A stretch of DNA of 64,000 bases from Stromatinia cepivora (taxonomy: Eukaryota; Ascomycota; Leotiomycetes; Helotiales; Sclerotiniaceae), in the NCBI GenBank assembly GCA_014898415.1, contig RCTD01000015.1:1240001-1304000 (forward strand), written 5' to 3'. The number at the start of each line of letters is the position of its first letter. The first letter of the stretch is position 1. A program made the position numbers and the translations under genes. This document shows positions 13,383 through 27,600 of the stretch, one piece after another. Below the pieces are notes generated by a model, which saw only the letters and a program-made list of their open reading frames with translations, did no database searches and had not been told where the DNA came from.

Positions 13383-15807
13383 TATGAATAAAGATAAAGA
13401 TATTGTTATAAAAAGAATTAAAGAATCTAAAGAGATTATTATTATTGAAATTCTTAAAATCGTTTTACTAAATCGATTTACAAGTAATCGACAAAAATTA
13501 GAAATCTTTTTGTTTCAATTTAAAATCTATTTTCAATTCAATTAAAATAAATTCAATTATAATATCGACAAAAGTATTTGAATTGTTTTTTATCTCGAAG
13601 GAAAAATAGTTAAATGAATTCAATCTTATTTCAAGGATTATTTTGTCAATTTAAATAAATCTAAAAAGCGAATATATTCTATTCAAATTATTTTTGGGAA
13701 ATTCGAAGGGTTTAAGAAAGAAATATAATAAGTATTTAGAAATATTAAAGAATTATATAATACTGAATCTAAGATCTATAGCTTTAAGTAAATAGAATTA
13801 GCAATCAAGTATACTATAGGATTCAGAAGGTATATAGATATTATTAAATAGAAAGAGAATATAATAATAAATTATTATTAGAAAAGATTCAAATTTGAAA
13901 TCAGATTAGAATTGAATTGTAATTATATTTAAAAAGATTTAAATGAATTAATCGAGGAATCTATTAAAGTAAATGAAATACTTTATAAGTATTAAAAAGA
14001 ATATCGGTTTTTTAATTTCTATAGAAATCGAGATTATAATAAATATTACAAAAATGAAAGAAGATTTCGAAAACAATAATAATCCTATAAAGATTCAATA
14101 TAATTGGATATAATATTTAAGAAAAAAATAGAACGAAAATATAAGGATAAGTTTTATTTCGAATATAATAAAGCAGATTATAGAGTCAAAGATTGTTAAA
14201 GTAAGAAATCATTAAAAGGAGAATACTACAAGAAATTCAGTAAGGGTTAATTTAATATTATCTTTATTCCTTAATTATATATAATTGATATTACTAAATC
14301 CATTACAAAACAATTATTGATTTATATTGAAGAAGAATTAGAAAAAGAAAACTTTTAGTGATTTAATAGAAATCTTAGTTTAGAAGAATTATGGATTATC
14401 TGTAAAATAGATGTTTAAAATCGTTATATTTGGAGGTTCGAATATATAAATAAAGGTACAATGAATAAGGATTTCAGTATAATCAATATTGAAGAAAATG
14501 AAATCTATGAAATAAAATTCGTTGATGATCATTTAATTTTATAATATAGAATTATTATTAGCAATTCCTTTATCGAAAAATTCATCAATAGATACCCAGA
14601 AGAATTAATAAAAGAAAACAAATAAGATCAAACAATTGATCAAATCGATCAAATTAATCAAAATAACAAAACAAATTAAGGGTAATTGAATATTGTAGAA
14701 TAAATAGAATAGATTTATTATATTGTAAAGATAAATGGATGACAAATTCGAATTATAATTGATTCAGGAATTATAGAAAATTTTATTGTATTAGGAATTA
14801 TAAAATATTTAGGAATATAGTTTTAAATAAAACAAATTCTATATTAATTACAATTAATTGATGAATAATTAATAGAATTGGATGGAAAGATTTCGTAGGA
14901 GATTTGTTTGGTATAGATGAGTATAATTCAATATAAAGAGATTATCCAATTCGATATTATTTTATTAGAAAATTAATAAATCATATTGGGAATATTATAA
15001 TTAAAAGTATATAATCCTTGGATTAATTGATTATCAGAAATTATATCATTTCTAAACAAAAATGATCAATGAGATATATTAGAGTTTATAAGATTGAATA
15101 TATATAATAAAAAATTGAAGGCGAATAATATTACTGATATAGGATATTCGATTTAGAGTCCTTTATTAATAATGAAAAAAGATAAAATTTTTTATACAAA
15201 TAAAGAATAAATAGAAGAAATTACTTGAAATTACTTTTATAAAAAAACAAAACGAAATGTTAATATTGATATAGTATTAAAAATATAAAAAACTATTCGA
15301 AGAAAAAAAAGGTTATGAAATTTTATTAAAATACAAGCTATAAAATTACAAAATAGTATTAAAAAAAGACAAGATATTTTTATTCGGATTAATCTATTCA
15401 ATAGCAGTTTTAGATTTAGGGATACTTAGAAATTATATTAACAATATATTAAAAAAGGTATAGATTAAAGAATCTATCTTATAAACAATTAGTTTGTATT
15501 ATTTATATTAAAGAAAAATAATACAAAAAGATTATATATAGATTATTATAAGCTCAATAATATAATGATTAAAGATCGATATCTATTTTCATTAATTATG
15601 GAATTGAAGGATTGATTAAGAAAAGTTAAGATATTCTTCAAGTTTGATTTATGAAACGGATTTTATCTGATTAGAATAAAGGAAGGTAAGGAATGAAAAA
15701 TAGTATTTAGAATTCGATATGAATTATACAAATACTAGGTTATATTATTCGGATTAACAAATATATCAATAATATATATACATTTGATTAACAATGTATT
15801 AAGAAAA
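13383..15807 (+). pseudogene. Gypsy-K gag-protease-RT remnant, cut inside RT
   Basis: The + strand reads as a Ty3/Gypsy polyprotein with frequent stops. The gag core comes first (KLEIFLFQFKIYFQF..., LEGKIVKWIQSYFKDYF-like). A zinc-knuckle remnant follows near 14155-14200 (FYFEYNKADYRVKDC; the C-x2-C cysteines have become tyrosines, as expected from G-to-A change). The protease core IIIDSGIIENF lies near 14755-14790. RT follows from about 15490 (LYIDYYKLNNIMIKDRYLF, then KIFFKFDL, then FRIRYELYKY). The RT is broken at 15807 by the LTR of Copia-J before the YxDD motif. The rest of pol is not in the window. Confidence 0.85.
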
Positions 15808-16620
15808 TGTCACGGAAAGCCCTGCGATCCCCTGTACCCTACAAAGGATCAAGGGTATACTTTCCAATCGGAATGAAGGATCTTCTAGCCCTTACCAATC
15901 TCTCTGATTGATAAGGTGATCCTGATATACTAATAAACAAAGATCTAGTCTAATTAAAATATATATCAACTAAATAATCATTTATTTATTCTATATATAC
16001 TGCTTTTGATTTATATAATCAAAGATAAGTTATTCAATTCTTTTACTTTATCAATCATATATACTATCTATTCCTTAATCTCTGAAAGTACTTTGTAATC
16101 ATATTATCCTATGATAATTATAAACCCAATAACTCTTAATCTATACAATCTTTTATTCAATGATTACTGAATACTCAAAGAATCATTTTTAAAGTATCAT
16201 TTCTACTTTATCTATAATTCAATATTCATATCAATTCAGTTATCTTTATTCAATATAATAAAGAATCAAAATAATCTTTTTCTTACAATTTATATTCAAT
16301 AACCAGAATGATATCTACATTTGAAAAATAAATATCAAGTTCAAAGAATCTAGAATTCAATTAATCCAAAAAACGATCTGTTTGTTTTTATATCAGCTAT
16401 ATCTACTTCAAGTTTCGATTTAATAAATAAGTTTATCCATATTCAGATCAATTGATTCTTAATCAAATCATCTATTTTATTTTTTGCAATCGATTTTCAA
16501 ATCAATTATAATTAAGAAAAATAAATTTAATACCAAAAGAAATTCTCAGAATATCTTGTAGTGATTTAATCCAAGAAAGATATAAATAGAAATATAAAAA
16601 TAAAAGATTCTAATAATAAT
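15808..16620 (+). mobile_element. Copia-J: 5' LTR plus 0.5 kb of internal sequence (truncated)
   Basis: 15808-16116 is a 309-bp LTR of the Copia-A family (TGTCACGG start). It is followed by the same internal leader that follows the LTRs of Copia-A and Copia-B, so it is a 5' end, not a solo LTR. It sits in the Gypsy-K RT frame. The internal part stops at 16620 where an R repeat begins, and the rest of the element is missing. Confidence 0.88.
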
Positions 16621-17149
16621 TCTTAGAGGAGGTTGATTGGTTAATAATAATGAATAATATAATAATGATATTATTCACTATTATTATAGTGGAAGACTTA
16701 GTTATATAGCTTAAAAGGGTGATCGAATATATAATGGTTGAAGTCAAAATATAAGTGTATTGAATATTGAATTTATTTTGCTTGTTTTTCAGAAGAATTC
16801 TTTGAAGAAAATCTTCTTATTTATAATATTTGATAGGATTCTATGAAATTCTATAATATTCTATGATTATAAATAAGATCGATTTAAATCGAATCTTATA
16901 GAATTGTTTTATATGATGAAATGAAATAGTAACCAATAATATTTAACCTTAGAAATAAGAAAGTTCTACATGCTTCCATCACATTCTATTCCATTATAAA
17001 TCATTCTAATATGATATATGATCAAGATTTTGTGTAATAATAAAATTTAATAATCTGAAATTATATTATTAATATATCACGTGATCATATAACCATCGGT
17101 TCGGTTAATATTATTAAGTGATTTAATAAACTTATTAGAAATTCTTATA
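16621..17149 (+). repeat. R repeat copy 3 (529 bp)
   Basis: Same start, end and length as the copy at 4346-4874. Its left neighbour is Copia-J leader and its right neighbour is an unrelated Gypsy RT fragment. It therefore lies at a junction, with no visible target duplication. Confidence 0.88.
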
Positions 17150-17940
17150 TATATATTAATCATCAAATCCCTTTTCGAAGTATTTGATATTATATTTCGA
17201 TATTAGATCTGAAAGTTTCCAATTGATACAAGAATATTTAGCATTATTAAATATTGAAGATATATTTTGGAAGTATGAAAAGGAACTTCTCTTTGTATTA
17301 TTATAGAATCAAAAAACAATATTAACTTTTAATTGGATTGAAGTTGATAATATCAAACCTTCAATTGCTTTATTACAGATTATCAAAACAATATTATATA
17401 AGGTTTAGCAAATTCTTGATTTTATATTCTTAAAAGCCCTTTTATTAATAGCTATCGAAATGATAAGAGATTATATCAAATGAGGTATATTGGAGAAAGA
17501 AAAAGAATCGTATCGAAATTCTTAATATCTAATTAAAAAAAACAAGATTGGTAAATATTGTATCGTTATTGTAATAATAAAAGTAAATACTGTAATTCTA
17601 TAAAATGTAAATATATCTTTAAACTTAAAGGAATTTGTTGAACAAATGATTGAATATTTATTAATGTTTTTGATTGATTTCTTTTTTAAATATGATCAAA
17701 TACTTTTAGATAAAAAGAATAGAAACATTATTGTTATTATAATTCCTTTTAATTTGATGAGATTCATTATTTTATTACAAAAAGTTATTAATTCGATTGT
17801 TCAATTTATAAGGATTATATCAAAAATATTATAGGATATTATATCTAATGTTATTATATCTTATTTAAATGATATTAGGATTAAAGATTTTAGAACTCGA
17901 TATAATGAAGTTGAAATTGAATTTGGATTAAGGAAGTTTA
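17150..17940 (+). pseudogene. Gypsy-L reverse transcriptase fragment
   Basis: A decayed + strand frame reads as the RT palm of a fungal Ty3/Gypsy family distinct from K and D. The string YDQILLDKKNRNIIVIIIPF corresponds to the region before the catalytic loop. The catalytic part follows in VIISYLNDIRIKDFRTRYNE (17840-17920), where the second position of the DD motif context now reads LND, and then GLRKF. It is bounded on both sides by R repeats in opposite orientation. Only about 0.8 kb survives. Confidence 0.7.
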
Positions 17941-18332
17941 ATATTAGAATGATTTATAATGGAATAGAATGTGATGGAAGCATGTAGAACTTTCTTATTT
18001 CTAAGATTAAATATTATTGGTTACTATTTCATTTCATTATATAAAATGATTCTATAAGATTCGATTTAAATCGATCTTATTTATAATTATAGAATATTAT
18101 AGAATTTTATAGAATCCTATCAAATATTATAAATAAGAAGATTTTCTTCAAAGAATTCTTCTGAAAAACAAGCAAAATAAATTCAATATTCAATATACTT
18201 ATATTTTGACTTTAATTATTATATATTCAATCACCCTTTTAAGCTATATAACTAAGTCTTCTATTATAATAATAGTGAATAATATTATTATTATATTATT
18301 CATTATTATTAATCAATCAATCTTTTCTAAGA
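17941..18332 (-). repeat. R repeat copy 5 (shortened, about 392 bp)
   Basis: Reverse-complement copy of R lacking about 137 bp of its distal end. Its proximal end (CTAAGA on the + strand, equivalent to TCTTAG) is intact at 18332. Confidence 0.8.
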
Positions 18333-18810
18333 GGTTATGAGCCCGGTTAGTTAAATAACTAGTTTAAAAAAAGGGTATTGGCTTGATTTAAAGCTATAAT
18401 ATTATAGTTATTAAATTGTCGAATATAATTATATCAATATAATATCGATATTATATTGATAAATACAAAAATAAACCCTGAGGTCTGTGTTCTTAAAGTT
18501 AAATCTAATTGAGTAAATAAAATTAGGTTCCTAAACGATATATTTAAGTTATATGCTATCTATAGTGGGTGATATATCAATTTCTTTATATCAAAATGCC
18601 CTAATTTGATTAAACTTTATTTTATATAGTTTAAAATAAAGATCTAATTTAAAAGGTGGCTGGTTTATAATTTTTAATCGAACTAATTTCGATATTAATT
18701 CGAATCATAATCGAAATTCATTCAAAAATTTTAATATTAAATCATCAAAATTAGTATTAATTTTATACCAGATTAAAAGTCTATATAGCTTATATATAAA
18801 GGCTTAAAAA
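18333..18810 (+). other. Leader or LTR region of Copia-H
   Basis: AT-rich non-coding sequence immediately upstream of the Copia-H gag start. It probably holds the 5' LTR and leader of that element. No second copy is available to place LTR boundaries. Confidence 0.35.
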
Positions 18811-21800
18811 TGGCTTCCGCTATAAATTTTAAAGGAGAATCTTTAAAAGGGAGGTTTAATTATATTGAATAGATAAATAAGACTAAATTATACCTTGAAA
18901 TTAATGGTTTTATATCTTATATCGATGGTTTCGAAACTCCTCTAAATAAATCATTATATATTAATGAAAAAGGAGAACCTTATAATCCTGAATTAGTTAT
19001 TAGATTTAATGAAAGAATCTCTGAATATTTTCGAAATGAAAAGAGGGCTTTAGAAGCTATTAAATTCATAATTAGTTTCGAATTAATCGAAAAATTTAAA
19101 GACAAAAATTCGGCTAAAACCCTTTAAGAATCTATTAATAAAATATTTGGAGAATCATTCTTAGAATTGATAGAGAGATATCTAAATAAATTAATAGAAT
19201 CTAATTATAATAATTCTGATAGAATGGATGAATATACTAATTTTATTCAATCGTTATATAATTATTTAAAATCGATGAAATACGAAATTCCGAAGGTTTT
19301 TATTGTATGGTTCCTTTTTAAAGGTTTATCTAATTCATTCGATGATTTTGCCTTTCGAAAATACAAAGAACTAATTAAAGAATTAGTTAATAATAATAAT
19401 ATTGATTTAGATAATTTATTTTCTGAATTAATATCCGAAGAGGCTAGAATGAAATCTAATATAGATCTCAATGCAAATAAGGCTAGTTTGAAAAATAATA
19501 AAACTTCTTATTGTAGTCATTGTCGGAAGAAGGATCATTTAGAATCTAAATGCTTTATTAAATACCCTGAATTAAAGAATAACAAGGGTAATAATAATAA
19601 GCAATCCAATTCTGATTCGAATAATAATTCGAATAAAAAGAATCCTCTTTCAAACAAACAATTAATGATTGTAAATCATAATATTGGATTAGCTAATTCA
19701 ATCAATATTTCGAAATACAAATTTATATTAAATTCGGAAGCTACAGAACATTATTGCCCGAATAAGGAATAGTTTATTAATTATAAATCATTGAAAAATC
19801 ATTATATTATTATAGCCAATAGTGAAAATACTTCAATTGAAGGAATAGGTGATATTCCAATTATTATTAATAATAATTCGGAAGTTATTATTCAAGGGGT
19901 ATATTATATACCAAAATTAGCTACAATCTTAATTAGCTCAAATAAAATAGCTACTAAAGATTGGACTAATCATATTATACCATTAAGAAATAAAATCAAT
20001 CTAATATATAAAAGATATAATATTAAAACTTTAGCTCCCTGGATCAATAATGCTTATTATTTAGATTTTAAAATAAATTCTAAATATATCAAAAGTATTA
20101 AAAATAACTCTGAATCTGAAAAATCAGAGTTATTAGTCAATAAAATCGATTTAAATCTAATATACAAAAGATTAGATTACATTAATAAGGATTATTTAAT
20201 TAAATCCTTGAATATTAAATCAGAAGATAATATATCTGATTTAAATATATGCGAATTATGCAAATTCAGCAAATTCCATCAAATAATAAATCGAGAAACC
20301 TTTAATATTCTCGATATATCAAATAAATTCGAAAAATTCAGTTTAGATATTATTGGGCCTTTTCGAACTATAGAGATTAAAAATGAAAAATACTTTCTAA
20401 TCTTTATGAAATGGGCTATTAGAATTATTTAGATATATCCCATTAAATTTAAATTATAAGTTTATAATATTTTAATAGAGTTTTATAATCAAATTAAAAT
20501 TCAATTTAATACTAATATTAAAATATTAAGATTAGATAATGCTCTAGAATTTCTTTCAAATAAATAATCTATTTCTATCAAAAATCACAGAATTATTTCA
20601 GAATATATAAGTCTATATATATATTCCCAAAATGGAATAATTGAAATATTAAACAAATATATAATCGAAAGATTATTATGTTTAATTAAAGAAAAAGATA
20701 TTCTTTTTTTTCTATAATCTTATTTAATTCAGGTTATAGTTTATATCAAAAATAGAACTTATAATAGTTCTATTAAATTATCTTTTTTCGAATTAATATA
20801 TAATAAAAAATCTAATTTAGAATATATAAAAATACTAGGTTCTCTTATTTATATATTAAATAATAAAGAAACTCGAAAAGGGAAAATGGATTTTAGGGTT
20901 CGAAAAGATATATTAATAGGTTTTGAATCCTCTAATAACTTTTTAATATATATTCCTACAATTAAAAAGATGATTAGTATTAAAGATATTGATATTCAAA
21001 AGAATTTAAAATATTCCAACGAATATAAAAATCAGGATCTAAATATTTTGGAAAAAGAAAACCTTGATTTCGAATTTATTAATATTATAAATAAAAAAAA
21101 AGAAAATTCAATTTTAATTATAATACAAAATCTAATTCTCGAAGAAAAAATAATCGATATTTCTTACAAACCAGAACATTTAGATAATAAAATCGAGAAA
21201 GGAACTCTTAAAAAATCTGAAATTCGAATCTTTAAACGAATTAGAGGGTTAAAACCTGAAAATAAAGGATTTTTATATAATCACAATGATGTATCATATT
21301 ATAACCTAGCTCTTTCTGGGTATTTTAATTCGATTAATAAAGGGGTATAATTCGAAATCGATAATGAAAATTCGAAAAATCTTTAATTAATTTTCGATAC
21401 TGAATTTAAAAATAATAATAAAATTATTATTAAAAAATCTGATTATATATTAATCGAACCAAAATCCTATAAAAAAACAATTAGCTCACCGGATAAAAAA
21501 TATTAATTAAAAACTATAAATTATAAAATAAATATCCTTAAATTGAATAAAATCTAGAATATTATTAATAATCCTAATAACAATAAAATTCTTAAAACTA
21601 AATGGATTTATAAAATAAAGGATTTAAATGATTTTATTGAATTCAAGATATATTATAAATTCAGATGATCTAAATCTAATTTATATATCAATTAATGATC
21701 AAAAAACTAATGGCTTTACTAAGCCATTAGTTCGAATTAAATTAATCGAAATTTTTAAAACAGATTAATTTATATTGATATTATTAAAATATTTAATATA

Positions 21801-21815
21801 CTTATTAAAAAGGTA
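18811..21815 (+). pseudogene. Copia-H gag-pol, truncated in RT
   Basis: The best preserved of the mutated retroelements, reading almost in one frame with few stops. Gag starts at ATG 18811 (MASAINFKGESLKG). The CCHC zinc knuckle CSHCRKKDHLESKC lies at about 19515-19555. The protease follows near 19720 (FILNSEATEHYC; the family motif is LDSGAT, and both substitutions are G-to-A type). The integrase zinc segment and catalytic core follow from about 20160: CELCKFSKFHQI, LDIIGPF with the first Asp, and LRLDNALEF with the second Asp near 20535. The pol linker IEPKSYKKTISSPDKKYWL-like and the RT start (KTKWIYKIK) follow at 21450-21620. The frame ends at 21815 where R copy 4 begins, so the RT catalytic centre and RNase H are missing. 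The ORFs at 19167-19772, 19791-20432 and 20886-21350 are pieces of it. Confidence 0.9.
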
Positions 21816-22658
21816 TATAAAAATTTCTAATAAGTTTATTAAATCATTTAATAATATTAATCAAATTGATAGTTATATGATCATATAATATATTAATAAT
21901 ATAATTTCAGATTATTAAATTTTATTATTATACAAAATCTTGATTATATATCATATTAGAATGATTTATAATAGAATAGAATATAATAGAAGCATATAGA
22001 ACTTTTTTATTTCTAAGGTTAAATATTATTAATTACTATTTCATTTCATTATTGTCACGGAAAGCCCCGCAATCCCCTGTATCTTATGAAGGATCAAAGC
22101 GTATGCTTTCCAATCGGAATGAAGGATCTACTAGCCCTTACCAATCCACCAATTGATAAGGTGATCCTGATATACTAATAAACAAAGATCTAGCCTAATT
22201 AAGGTGTATATCGGCTAGATAACCATTCATTTGTTCTATATATACAGCTCTTGATTCATATAATCAAGGGCAAGTCATTCAATTCTTTTACTCTACCAAT
22301 CACGTGTACCACCTATTCAACGATCCCTGAAAGTGCTGTGTAATCATACTATCCCGTGATAATTATATAAAACAATTTTATAAGATTCGATTTAAATCGA
22401 TCTTATTTATAATCATAGAATATTATAGAATTTTATAGAATCCTATCAAATATTATAAATAAGAAGATTTTCTTCAAAGAATTCTTCTGAAAAACAAGCA
22501 AAATAAATTCAATATTCAATACACTTATATTTTGATTTCAATCATTATATATTCGATTATCCTTTTAAGCTATATAACTAAGTCTTCCACTATAAGAATA
22601 GTGAATAATATTATTATTATATTATTCATTATTATTAACCAATCAACCTCCTCCAAGA
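21816..22658 (-). repeat. R repeat copy 4 (529 bp), split by a solo LTR
   Basis: Reverse-complement R. 21816-22052 plus 22362-22658 minus the 5-bp target duplication equals exactly 529 bp. On the minus strand it follows directly behind the C-terminus of a Copia RNase H (22659-23303), as expected for the 3' LTR of that element. Confidence 0.9.
22053..22361 (+). repeat. Solo LTR of the Copia-A family
   Basis: 309 bp, termini TGTCACGG and CCGTGATA, flanked by perfect ATTAT duplications (22048-22052 and 22362-22366) inside the R repeat. It is the least mutated LTR of its family here. It most likely arose by LTR-LTR recombination that removed the internal part. Confidence 0.95.
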
Positions 22659-23303
22659 ATTCTATAACCTTGATCTTGATTATATTACTCTTTACAAGAT
22701 CTTTGAAAATTTGATATAGTTTTACCCTTATTATTATATCAATAGAATTAGATTCTTTATCAATCCATTTGATTTTCATTATCTCTCTTCATTCATATAA
22801 TTATTATAAAGCCATTAGATCAATCATTAATCTTTTCTTTCAAGTTGAATCTAGTTTCGTAAGACAATTGTAAAATGATTTCGAATTTGTATATATAATT
22901 AATAGTACTTTCTGCTTTGGTAATATATCTTTGATAATGCTTTTGAATGCTATATTAATATCGAATTCTAAAGTTATACTATAAAGTTCTGATGTTAATA
23001 TACTTTTAATAATTCTTTTGTATTTGATAAATGATTTATGAATCAGATTTGCTTTGTTGTTTTTGTTTATTAATATAATGATATATCCGATTTATAAGGA
23101 TAGATTTCGATTGTTAATGAATAATGCATTTATGAATATTACTAGTTTCAGCGAATCGAGATTGAGTGATACAAATTTTAATTTTTTGATTGAATTATTT
23201 ATTTACTATTGGATTGTTTTATTTATCAATTTCATATCTTTTTCTTTAGGATTAATAATTTAAGTAATAAAAAAAAGAGCGAATGATATTTCTAATTGAT
23301 ATA
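22659..23303 (-). pseudogene. Copia-I RNase H fragment
   Basis: The minus strand reads as the RNase H and C-terminal end of a Copia polyprotein closely related to element G. Its last part, MKIKWIDKESNSIDIIIR and KVIEF, matches G near 55860-55985. The frame runs straight into R (LEEVDWLI), so R is probably this family's 3' LTR. The 5' side is cut by Copia-B at 23304. The + strand ORF 23054-23263 is an antisense shadow. Confidence 0.75.
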
Positions 23304-23612
23304 TATCACAAAAAGCCCTACAATCCTCTGTATCCTATAAAGGATTAAGGATATACTTTTTAATCGGAATGAAGGATCTTCTAGTCCTTATCAATCCTTT
23401 CGATTGATAAAATGATTTTGATATACTAATAAACAAAGATCTAATTTAATTAAAATATATATCGATTAAATAATCATTTATTTATTCTATATATATAATT
23501 CTTGATTTATATAATCAAAAGCAAATCATTCAATTCTTTTACTCTATTAATTATATATACTATTTATTCTTTGATCTCTGAAAGTGTTTTGTAATTATAT
23601 TATTCTATAATA
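23304..23612 (+). repeat. 5' LTR of Copia-B (309 bp)
   Basis: Same length as the other family LTRs but the most heavily mutated copy (TATCACAAAAAG at the start, ATAATA at the end). Confidence 0.9.
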
Positions 23613-24620
23613 ATTATGAATCTGATAGCTTTTAATTTATACAATCTTTTATTTAATGATTATTGAATATTTAAGGAATTATTCTTAAAATATTATTTTT
23701 ATCTTATTTATAATTCAATATTTATATCAATTCAGTTATCTTTATTCAATATAATAAAGGATCAAAATAATCTTTTTCTTATAATCTATATTCAATAATC
23801 AAAATGGTATCTACACTTGAAAAATAAATATCAAATTCAAGGAATTTGGGATTTAATTAATTCAAAGAACGATTTATTTGTTTTTATATCAATTATATTT
23901 ATTTTAAATTCCGATTTAATGAATGAATTCATTTATATTTAGATCGATTGATTTTCAATCAAATCATTTATTTTACTTTCTATTATCGATCTTTAAATCA
24001 AATACAATCAAAAGAAATAAATTTAATATCAAAAGGAATTTTCGGAATATTTTATAATAATTTAATTCAAGGAAGATATAAATGAAGATACAAAAATAAA
24101 AGATCCTAATGATAATATATCAGAATCTATTCTTAATAGATCTATTGCTTTATTCTCAATTATCTTCTAAGAAATCTCCTTCGAACTTATCTTTCTCCAA
24201 TTAGAGTATTAATATCGATAATAAAAATATATATAGAATCATAAAGCTTTCCATAATATTCACAAGTAAATCGAATTATTAATTGATTAAGTATACTTTA
24301 TAAAACTATTTATTCTAAATCAAAGTATTATAACTCTTCTATTCAAAACGATCATCAATATATTTAAAAGAAAACTTGTATCTATAATAATTACTATTAA
24401 GTTAACAATATTATAAGAATATCGATCTATTCTAATATAAGTTTTGTTCGGCAGAACCGATTTTGTTAACTAGTATAGAGATTAGATTATAATTTATATT
24501 AAAGCTTTTGTATATAAGATTATTAAAATATAGAATGAAATTGCTATCAATATATTTCTATAAACTGTTGATATCAGGATACTCTTAATCTGGGTAAATA
24601 TTATAATTATATAAATCGAA

Positions 24621-27600
24621 ATGAATAATCAGTTCGAATTATTCAATCTTTTATTTAAGTAATTCAAAGATATTTTTGAAGAATTAATCTTCCAGGATTT
24701 TATCTTTTCAAAAGCTAAAAAAGGAATATATTCTATATTTATTTTTTTTTCAAAATAATAAAAAATCTAAAAAGAATAAAAAAAATATCAATTTTGAAAG
24801 CAATCAGGGGATCAAGAAAATCTGGAAATGTTTTTATAGAATTGAATCTAAATAGAACAATGAAATTGGTTATAATTATATTATTTATAATTGCAAAATT
24901 ATAAAATTAATACTTATAAGAAAAATCAATCCATTATTCAAAAGAGTATTTAGCGAAATCGAGTTATAAGTAATTAGAAATCGAGTAAAATTATATTTAT
25001 AAAAATAGTTTCATTTTGATTAAATCAAAAGAAAATGAACAAAAAGTTTTATTGATCTTTTAGAGTCTTTAATTATTATTGTTATTTTGGATATTCGATA
25101 TAATCAATCAGGGGTATATTTTATAATAATAAGAGTATATTATTTGTTCAAGAATATTTTACTTGATAATTGTAGTGATATATATATTGTGAATGATATA
25201 TCTTTGTTGAATAATTATCAATATCGATTATTCGATTCCAATAATCTTATAAAAACAGATACTTTCAGTTTTTAAGTTTTAGAATATAGGATTGAATTAT
25301 TAAAGAGATTATCAAAAAAGAAGATTACTCTAATAATGATCTGATTTTGAATGATATTATATTCATCCTTAGCTTTTATATCAATATCATTTTGAAAATT
25401 CGATTAAAGAAAGCTAACTTATAATTTTCAGAATATAATTATACTCTTTGCAAAGGAGATTATACAAATAGTATAATAATTGTTCAATATGTTCGTATTG
25501 AAAATCTTGTATTTTTAGAATACAAATCATTTTCCATTTATTCGAGTATTTTTTTATTTATTTTTATAAGTAATTCTTTTATAATATATTCAATAATAAA
25601 TAGAAAAATAAACAAAGTATTCTATTATTTTTATAATCTATTTCTATCAAAAAAAGATACAAATGAAATATAATATAAATGTTTTGGATATTTGAAAAAA
25701 GAAGCTTTTGAATATTTAGTATTTGTATTATAAAATATTGGAATAAAAGATATTATTCGTTTCAATTATATTGATTGTATTTATATTTATATAAAATAAA
25801 TTATTTCTTGTATTCCAAATGATCATTAGTTATTTCGGTTTTTTTATAAAATCCAATAGAATCTTTTTGATTTCGATAAAAAATATAATAATATATTATA
25901 ATTTTTATTGATTAAAGAAATATATAATAACAAAATCTTTTTATATTTAATCTATTGCAAAATATATAATAAAGTATTTATAATCATTTAAAGTTTTGTA
26001 ATCTAGATTTATTATAAATATAGTTTAATGATTATAATAATTAAACAGGATAATGATATATTTATTATTGGAATTATAAGAGCAATATTATTTGAGAAAT
26101 AGATTAAATAGGAAGGCATTGAATTCGAACTATTTTTGTTTTATATATATAAATCCAATAAAGGATCAGAATATATAGAACAAAAAATAATTATAAAACA
26201 AATAAAAATATAGATTATAACAGATTTATTAAACAAATTGTAGATGAAAATAATACAAACTATTATTTATTTATATAATATAAATCCTTTAAAAACCAAA
26301 TTCTTTAAATCGCTTAATGAAATGCTTGATATATAATTCTATAATTATCTTTATAAAGATAATCTTTTATTCATAGAAAAAATATCTAATGATCTTTATT
26401 TTAATTAGAATGGAATCTATAAATATAAATATCGAATTTACTTTTTGAATAAGAATAAAAAAGCTGGAATTAATAGAAAATGGTATAAAATCAATTCTCG
26501 AGTATATATTGAGTATTTAATAAGCTATATCCCAAATATATTGATCTATTGTATATGGATATCCAAATTCAATAAAGTTATTATTATTCGAAATATAATA
26601 TTCAATAAGGAATTCATTTATTATATAGATTCTATTAATCGAATAATCGATATTTATAGTATAGAAAAACTTAAACAATTTGCGAGAATCCTTGATATAT
26701 AAAATCATATCGAAATAAACAAAATGATTATTCAAAATAGAGATAATCATAATGATTTCATTCATTTATTTATTTTCATAAATCGAAAAACTCTTGATTT
26801 ATTCATTAAATATATTTCAGATCTATTATTTATAAACAAGTTAATCTTGGGGGTAGATATAGATCTGAAGAATAATAATAGAAATAAAAAAGTCGATTTA
26901 GAATTATTTAATTTATTCAATTTTTTAAATAATAAGAATAAGATACACAATGAAGATATATAAGTATTAATCGATTCTTTTATTAAAGAAACTGGAAAAA
27001 CCGATTCTTTTATTGAAAAATAATTATATTTTGTAGGTAAAAATATTGATATTGTTTAAGAAGATATTTGTAACAATAATACAGATTCCGATTTTATTGA
27101 ATATATTGATATAAAGAAAATGAAATATGAATCTATTTATTATATTATCGAAATTCTTTATAATATATACAAAAGTGATTTAGAGATTACTTTAATCGAT
27201 CAATTTCAATGTTCCAAAAGGAAGTATATATATTGAAATAATCAACTAAAATATTCTATAAAGAAAATCTAGTTATTATAAAGATTATTACATTTTATAT
27301 ATTTTATTAATTGATTTATAAAGGATTTATAGATTTATAATTTCAAATAAATATCTAAGAAAACTCATATTATAAGGATTGAAATACCTAGGGCTTAAAT
27401 CAATCCATTTAAGTTTCAATTATATAATTACTATTCGAAATCATTTTTCTTCCAGGAATTATTTGATTTTTGTATCCCAAAACAATCAATATATATACAA
27501 AAGCAATTATATATATAATAATATTATTAAAAGAATAATTCTAATACTAGATCCTATATAAGAACTATTATATTTCAAAAAATAAATTCAATGGGATTAC

